DNA of 64,000 nt, taken from Fragum whitleyi. Lineage: Eukaryota; Mollusca; Bivalvia; Cardiida; Cardiidae. The stretch spans positions 4,749,083 through 4,813,082 of the forward strand of contig OX411556.1 of the NCBI GenBank assembly GCA_948146395.1, given 5' to 3'. Made by a program: the position numbers and the translations under genes. Shown in pieces: positions 24,501 through 33,500 of this stretch (its first letter is position 1; the number at the start of each line of letters is the position of its first letter). Below the pieces are notes generated by a model that saw nothing but the letters and a program-made list of their open reading frames with translations, was not told where the DNA came from and ran no database searches.

Positions 24501-27500
24501 CAACAATCTTTGGGAAACATTCACCAAGGGAACATTCTGGCAAAGTTTCATTGAAGTCAGCCCAGCCATTAGGAGGAGATCTATCAAGGATAATACCAAG
24601 CCCTGCCACTCCCATACTTATGAGGCAACTAGAATTTAAAGAAAGAATATCCAAGGAAACATTTTGGCCAAGTTTCATTAAATTTGGCCCTATGGTTTAG
24701 GAGGAGATGTTGTTCAAAGATTTCCGAGTGAAAAAATGCCATACCCTGCAAGGTTAGGTCTTTTTAATGCATGGAGGCATGAAACTAAAAAGCTAATCAC
24801 TCTACATAAATATCAAAATGTCATAATAATGACTGCCATGAATAATTTAAATGAAACAATTAACCAATCACTAGAAAGGCGAAGCATGTATTTTCTTAAC
24901 ACATGATGCTATTTGTTCTCTTCTATGATCATATAATTATGTTTTCATATGAAAATCATGTGGGACCTCCAGACAATTTGTCCCTTTGTGCACCAGCATT
25001 TTATACAGTCTGGGGAAGGAATCGAACCTTCATACATGATTTTGATTAATTTGCGGCAATAAGACTCTAATTGTGAAATAAGGCCAAACAGACAGAATCT
25101 TTTTTTATGAATTGAAAAGTCTCCATGACTGGGTGTTCATGGAGATGTGAAAACCATAACATTATCACTCTATATGAAAATTCCAAGCAGATTGATACAA
25201 AACTCACTTAGTGTGATCAAATATTAGTTTCATGCCTCCAAGACTTAGAAACATTACATGTACCTTCTTTTTTATAAATCAAAAATTTGTAATTTATCTA
25301 AAATATTTTACAAATAATTTGAGAATTTTGTTTTTATTTTTGTTTCATTTTGAACTGGGGCATAAAAATGTCTGCATGATCAGATTTGATGTCCTTGAGG
25401 TATGAAAGTATTTTTTTAGGTGATTAGATATCTTGTCAAAACAAAAAACTTAAAATCAAATCGGTTTAACTCATATTATTTATTTATTTATTTTTTTTTC
25501 AATTTAGAGATAAGAAGAATATTTTGATGGTTTCATAGAAGTATGAAACTAACTAGAGCTGCTTAAATAGCTGATTTGCTCCACTGGCTTGGATCTACTG
25601 ATATGATTCAATGAGAAATTAAGAGAATGAATGAATGTTTATTTCAAGTAAAGTGTTTTTAAGTGTCACATGATGAAAATATTTCTGCAAAGAAAAGTTC
25701 ATGACTAATGAATAACAGATAGAAAATTAACCTTGGCATGTCATACAGTGAAATTAGGTTGAAATCCATCTACTAGACTGTGAGAAGATGATTTACAAAG
25801 TTTCCACTATATAACATGAAGAGAATTGACCTCTATCCATAAAATATATTTTAGTTATTCTGACCACATTAATTTTTGTAGCCTTTTAAAGGTTTACACA
25901 AGAATCGCTTATGTGAAATTTGGTTGATATCCGTAAGTTGAATTTTGTGAAATGATTTCCAAAGTTTCCATCATGAAACAGACTGAGAGAGAAATTACCT
26001 CTGCCCATAAAAAACTCTTTTTTTTTTCATCTGATCACAATATCTTTTCTGTAAAATGATAAAGGGTCATCCAAGGATCACTAAAGTTGATTATCAGCGT
26101 GAGTATGAGAAATTATTTTCAAAGTTTTGACTATATAACATTTGAGAAAATGACCTCCACCTATAAAATACATATTTTCATCTGATCACAATAGTTGTTT
26201 GGTGTTTTTTTTTGACTGATATAGGGTCACCCAAGAATCCCTCATGAATAATTTGGTTGATATTTATCAATTAGACTCTTAGAAAATGATTTTCAAAGTT
26301 TCCATTTTTTAACATTTAATGATATGACCTCCACCCATAAAAGACATATTTTTCATCTGTCCGTTGAATTTTGAAGAGTCTGCAAATGCAAAATATTAAA
26401 AGCAAAATTGATTATGCTAAAAAACAAAAAATATCCTAGAAATAGACTTACTGTTGACATGGGATTACATGAAATATTAGAAAACAGCAAACTTTTTAGA
26501 GAAAATATTTTTCTCTAAGAGATTTTTCCATAGTCTACAAACAACCTAGCCATGAAAATCTGCACATCCGTGCAGCTTAATGGAAAAGTCGGACAACTTG
26601 GGCAAATTATTTTAGAACCACTATCAATCATGCAACTCATGCTAATCTTGAGGATTGGGTATCTTAACCCTTGTCATGCTGAACCCGGACTTTTCCTGCT
26701 TTGGCATTTTGGGGGAGAAACTGGTTGAAAAGAAGAAATTGTTTGAAAAAAAAAACATTTCTAGCATTAGGAAAGAAAATCCTGAAATTCAAACCTCGAA
26801 TTACAAAAAATCCCCAATTTGGCCCTTATTGCAAGAATACTGTACTGTACCACAGCATTCTAGAAATACACCTACCAAGATGAGAAGACATTCATTATCA
26901 AGGTATATTTCTAAAATATTTAACATTGATAGGTTAATATGTTGAAAAATACCGTATCGCTCATAATCGAATAATCGACCATCCCCAAAAATACTACCCA
27001 AATTCGGCCATTTTCGGAAAAAGTTGGCAACTCTAATAATTGTTCATCCCCCAATTTGAGAAAAACTCCAAGATAATTTTGATGCAAACTTCCGAGTTTT
27101 TCCAACAAATAGTATACAATTCTTGCAACACTTTCGACAAATACCAAAAATCATTATTATTTGATGAACTTGGATTCAAAAACGAGATTTATTGAAGATT
27201 GGTAAAAAATGCTTGTTATCCTTTTCAAGTTATGCTAGCAATAGTCGCGACTGCATAATTTGCTCAGATTTTAATAAGTTAGCTTCTCTGTTTTATCTTA
27301 AATACTGATTATCAAAAATATTTTCTAATCAAATTTCAAAGGAAGATCACATGCAAGATATCAGGTTAGTTGTAGTCACGTTTTCAGCTCCCACTGACAG
27401 AAAAGTGAATAATTTATGTTTGAAACTTGGTTATCTTTTTATCTAAAATTACCTTATTTTCAAGAAACAATTGAATAGAAAGAATTTACCGACATTCAAT

Positions 27501-30500
27501 GATTTGTGTTTCAATTATCTGAAATTAAATCTGAGTAGTAATCTGGTCAATGAAGGCAAATTGAATTAATATCTTTGTGTAATGGTTTATAGGGAGGTAA
27601 CTTGCATTTGATATGCAAATGAGAGAAACCTGCCCTTAGTTGAATGGCTAATTGAAGCCTATAGAGACAGACTCGACCCTTTTAGGATTGAGGATCACGT
27701 CTGTCTATTTGCTCTATCGTTACAATTGGTGGCAGCGGTGGGATAATGAAAACTGCCAGACCGGAGTTGCCTAATAGGTCCTCCAGGCCAAGATTTGGGA
27801 CGAGTCTTCTCCGAGGGGAGAGTAATGTAACGGTTTAAAGGGAGGTAACTTGCATTGGATATGCAAATGAGAGAAACCTGTCCTTAGTTAAATGGCTAAT
27901 TGAAGCCTATATAGACAGAGTCAACCCATTTAGGGTTGAGGATCCTTTTCTCTGAATGGATCACGTCTGTCTATTTGCTCGATTGTTACATTTGTTTCGC
28001 AACAAGGTAAAGGACACAGAACAGTTTATATCACACAGAGGGTAAACAGGTGATCAAAGATGCCGACGGCTATTTTTGGAAGTGTTTCCAGAGCTTGCAC
28101 TCGCCTAACGCTTCTCCCTGGTGATTTCAAACCCTTTTAAAATTATCTATTTGTCCTCTCTTTGTGGCTTTGTTATGGATTTTAAATTGAGGAAAACGGA
28201 CTTAATTTTATTTTCACAACAGGTAGGCAATACAACTGCCGTATTTTCCTATTATAGCTTAATATTTTTACGTGTTGTTTCACGGAAAATATCCAGAAGC
28301 AAAGAATCTGTCACAATTGAAATGTGAAGCATATATTAAAATGCGTGCAACAGCTATGATCAGGTGTAGTTACCATGCTTTGTAGTCATTAGAGTGATAT
28401 GCCGTATATTTTAATCTAAGAAAACGAAGAGTAATACAATTTTCTGAAACTCAAGAATCATTTATTGAACATAAATATGATCGTCTGGTCTAAGTTTCTT
28501 GCTTTATTGAATAGAAATCTAAATCTAAACAAAATCCCAAGGTCGTCGATGTTATTACTTGCCGAAGTCGACAGTGTTGTCATTCACCGTATCAGAAAAG
28601 GAATTGTTTCGCTATTTAATGATGAATTAACTTTCAATTTATTTCAGAAACTGTTTTTAGTAGAATATAAATGCATTCAAGAGAATTCCTTTGTATCATA
28701 GTGATGTTATGAAAAGTAGCATATCACTCTATCTATTGCAAAAACGGTGACAAAGAACAAACGGCAAGGTCTGAGTAGTGCCATTATTCATGTGTCTTTG
28801 TTCCTTGTATGGAAATTTATCTTGTATTTTCCAGAAACATTTCATATTGAAACTTTCTAGGGACATTGTAGGCCTATACATAGAAAGTTTGAGTTATTTC
28901 CCACCCCCAACTGCATCAATCATGACTATTCTAATAAACGCCTGGGCGATTATAAGAATAAATACGGTAAAACATGTTGCCCCCCCCCCCCCAACCCCTG
29001 TTTAAATCACAGATGGGAACTTTATAGTGGGAAGTGAAAATGTAAGGACAAAGAAGAGGCGCAAGACACTGACTGATCAATGTCTACTTTAACAAGTATG
29101 TTTTGAGGTTTATCTAGCTGATATTTGATGAGTTTCCCTTGTAGACTCATACACTCAAAATCAGACTTCACGAAATACCCATATTTTTTACCAAACAGTG
29201 GGTCTGGTAAACTTAAAATTTTAACCAGACCGAAATGAATTTCATCAGACAGAAAAATACAACACATTGTGTTAGTGACTAGATTTTGCCGGTCAGTCAG
29301 TCCTGTAATCATGCACAACTTATCGGACCGGCATGATTTTTACCAGACATGACAGTGGGACCAGCAGTATTTCGTGAAGTCTGCTCAAAATAATGTCCTT
29401 GTCAAAGCTGTTGTAGAAACTTTAATGACAGACTGGGTGTTTGTCAAACAAAATGACCTAATTACATGGAATTCATTACAATTGAAGTTCAAGATCAAAT
29501 GCAAACTAGATGCACATAACGCAAGAAATCACACACATCCAAAGCCTTTGGCAAAGGATATATGTATTTCCATTAATAAGATGTCTTACTTACCTCTAAC
29601 ATCCTTTTGGTTACGCAGTTTCATCAAATTTTCAGACTCTTACTAATGACTTCTTGTCTCTTTTAACATGCAAATTGTAAATGGTGCATTTTATTGCAAG
29701 GGAGGTAATCATGCTTACCTGGAAAGTACACAATTCGTCCCTGTACAGTTTTAATACTCTTGTCTCTTTCATTAACATTCTTGGAACAATTTAAAAAAAA
29801 AAGAAATCTATTTTTGAAACAGATTTGGAAAGAAATGTTTGATTCTGTAATGTCCCACCTTATTAACTAAGAGAATTCCTTTCAGTTCTCCGTTACTGAG
29901 ACTTTCTTCTGCATGTCGGGGGCAGCGCCCCCGAACCCCTGCCTGCTTGTAAAGTAAATTCATTTCTTTTTTATTCTATTTGAGTTTTGGGTTTTAAAAA
30001 TGGCAAAAATAGCTGTGGCAGGCACTGGAATTGATTTCTGTAAATTATGTGGGGATTTGGTATTCTATAAGGATTAAGCAATGTAAAATATTCCTTCCAC
30101 CTATAGAAGAATCGTCAATCAATTTTCTCTCATTTTTTGTGGTAGTTTTGGTCAATTATTCAAATTTTCTTTATCTTTTTACTTGACTTGGGTTAACTCC
30201 AAACTGAGACAAGAATCCCTGTTTCTCATCAATTCGTGCTTTCTCATTGGATTCATGTAGGCCAAATCTCCAATATCATGAAGAAAAATGAAGAAAAACT
30301 AAAAACTATGTATTGACTATCCTCACCAGTATAAACAACTAGTTAGCAGTTTTAAAGAAATTACCGACTTTCCTAAAATGGCTGACTAACTTTGTCATAC
30401 CATCTTTGAAAACAATGTCTGTGTCTGCAACTTGTGCAAATCTTAGCGTTGAAAATTATCATGTGGACTAACTTTATGTTTAAGATTGTAAAGAGGAAAA

Positions 30501-33500
30501 AGAATGAGACACATTCTTTGTAATAAACCCAAATAAGCTCCCTCAATTAGATGCTGAGGTGCGTTCGACAGAGCAAGATGAAAAATCCTGCTTAATAAGA
30601 TTTTTAAGATGACATAATGAACGATTTTCGATAATTTGAGTGAAAACATTCGACGTCGCCATGACTACTCGTTTTAACCCTTTCCTGTTTTTCAAAATTT
30701 TGGACCTGTCCAAATTCAAAGGTTTTGCAGACGAAAATTAAAAGTGGATTTAATTTGAAAAATATCCATTCAATAGGGTAGAAAATAGTGTGGAAAAAGA
30801 AGAAATTGCTTGCCAGAAGCAATTTCTTCTTATTTCACAATGTTTTCTCAATCATAAAATCACAGGCACGTAAAAAGCAGGGATTAAACAGCAAAGGGTT
30901 AAGCCAATACAAAACCATCTTCGTTTCCTCATTCAGATCTCTTAAGATTCTTATTAAGCGGCTTAAAAATCTTGCTCTACCGAACGCTTTATCTTAAAAA
31001 TCTTAATAAGAATCTTAAGAATCTTAAGAATCTCGCTCTAACGAACGCACCTCAGGTATCCAATGAGAAACTCTACTCATAATTTGACTGGCCACCCTAG
31101 TGCACTTTAGAATAAAATTTTGAAATAAATTTGACACTGTTAAATTTATTTATTGTTTAATTTGATAAGATACCTTTGCATTAGAAAATCAAGTAATTAT
31201 TTGCATTTTAACTTTTTATCAATGTACACACTGGTGTTATCATTAAGATGCACGAATCTAGAAGAAAAGAGGATAAAACGGGTGATTCTGTAATATGAGT
31301 GTTTCTGTAAAGTAGAATCAGATAAATCTTGAGGACGATTGAGACAGGGGACGTAAGCGAACTTTTTGGTAACTTTACTATGCTACTATATAATGCAGTG
31401 TCCTTCAAGGTCTTCATTAACTGGGTTTTGCATGCATTGAGAAAGTTTATCCGGTGGGGCCGAGAAAACCGAACAAAGCTCGCAAGCTCGCTTTGTTCGG
31501 TTTTCTCGGCCACCACCGGATAAACTTTCTTCATACACGCAGAAATGGCAATATTTCTACACCATTTTTTTTGATATACAAAAATGTAACGTATCATAAA
31601 ATCCTACCTCATTTAGTATAATTGTCCCAGTTTGTTGTTTGGAAGTCACAATTTCATAAACATAAAATTGCAGAACGCCAAGGTGACGTGTAAACAACTA
31701 GCATTTTCATCCGCATACAAAATTCAAAGGTTGGAGTTTCGATATGAATGTAGTACTTGCTAGTTAACAAATTCGCTTTCATTGTCTTACAAAATGAGAT
31801 TTTAGTTTCATTTTCACCAAATTAATACCTTTGTGTAATTTAGCTATGTTTATCATGGAACTATTTTTTCCGAATAACCCATCCGACAACTATTCCGTAT
31901 CCGATATAGATCTAGTTCATTTGAGCACTTTTCAGACCGAAAATCTTAACAGTACGATTTTTCCCAGATATGTCACCTAGTTGTAGACCTAGATGGAGTT
32001 CTCTTCTACATGATGATGCGCCATTTATTCCACATCTCTTCCTAGATTTCTCTAGACCCAGATCGCGGCTATATGCTGCTAAATACGATATATTAGTCAG
32101 GTAGAACAATCGTTCTATTAAAAGAACAAGTTCAATTAATCTTCTCTCATTTCTCTACAAAATAACAATGTTTGTGAATTATATGAATCCAATATGCTGA
32201 ATATCTATTAGTTTCTTAAAATTAAAATTTCTTTGAAAGTTAAAATTGAAAAAGACTAAAGTTTCAAATACGTATTGGAACAAAATGTCTATTTTTTGTT
32301 ACCGTGACTTGCCCTGATATTAAATTATGCAAATAAAGTCCATGTTAAACAAGTCAGGCATAGGATTTTAGTCTCCAGGAATTCCACACTCCTGCAAAAA
32401 GGCTGCTTAATTTACCGATAAGAGTCACATAAGTTATCAAAGCAAATCCGATGGCTGTTGGTTGTTCTGTAAACAGTTATTGTTATTCAAGAAATTAACC
32501 ATTATTCCTATGGATAATTTGAAAGCGTTTCTGCATAATAACGTCAACGTCAAATTATGCAAAATCTACCATATTCATACAGCATGTGCACTTTCGCATT
32601 CATTGAATAGTCCCAACAGTTTTTCAATATGTTATGAATGAAATGCCATTTCTTGTTTTTTTGTAATCAAACGCCTTTGCAGAGATTGAAATGAACAATG
32701 GTTGAACGTGCGAAGGATCATCGTCATAATGCATAAGGTCGCCATAAGGCAGGCTTCATAAATATTTTGTTGTTTCGGGACAGACTATCTTCAACCTCTG
32801 GCACCACTTTTACGCGACTCACTACTTAATGTATAGATCTGGGTAAGTCTGACACGTAAAAAGAACGTTCGGTCATGACAGCGAATGCCGTAACAATATT
32901 TGGATTATTTAACTCTTAACGGCATTTCAATGACGACTTTATTCTCTAAACTGCTTAAAATATCCAGTCAGAAAGCGTGGATCCGGACACGGGGCGTCAG
33001 ACTTACCTCTACAAAACACTTTCGACGAAACGCTCTAAATCGACGTAACCATTGCAAATCTTGATAAAATATCTGTGATTCTGTTTCAATTCAGTGATGA
33101 GATAAGGATGTCATGAATTTCACCCGCCTCGATTTACTTTACATGAGTATGAATATTTATTGTCACAGATAAAATATGTTTTCAGTGTCAAAGAACTTTT
33201 TTTGAAGCGTATATAAATCAAAGTTTACACTCATAACGGGAGAATGTTAGTATGTGGGCCGTTAGCTCAGACAACTAGTAAGTGAGAGATCCAAGGGTCA
33301 ACCCAAGATTGTTCTATGTGTTTTATTTGGCGCTCAATGTGGTGCGTGACTGCTATGCTTATATGTTATGTAAAAGCTCCAAATAATGGCGGTGTTCTGA
33401 AATTCAAGGATCAATTTCCATCAAGAAGGGGTAAATTTCGGGGACAAACTCGCATAAATTTATGAAAGAGTGCATCTAGGCGTCCAATAGCTCAGTCAGT

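Larger units (their letters stand above)
27578..27990 (+). mobile_element. TRIM: 413-bp miniature LTR retrotransposon
   Basis: Two direct repeats start TGTAA(T/C)GGTTTA and end GTTACA (TG...CA type), separated by only 101 bp that contain a primer-binding site at the 5' side and a purine-rich tract at the 3' side and no coding sequence. A 4-bp TTTG duplication flanks it. That is the full plan of a terminal-repeat retrotransposon in miniature, which must borrow proteins from an autonomous LTR element. The LTR size and tRNA-Leu primer suit a Ty3/gypsy partner such as the Steamer-like elements of bivalves, but that pairing is inference. Confidence 0.88.

Noticed and set aside
26655..27147. Overlapping small frames on both strands
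   Set aside because: Short, mutually antisense and without recognisable domains; consistent with chance frames.
29022..29318. 98-codon minus-strand frame starting MCMITGL
   Set aside because: No domain, no signal peptide and no splice context, with inverted repeats inside. Kept as uncalled.
31208..31597. 129-codon minus-strand frame
   Set aside because: It runs through the 89-bp palindrome and has no family resemblance or splice support.
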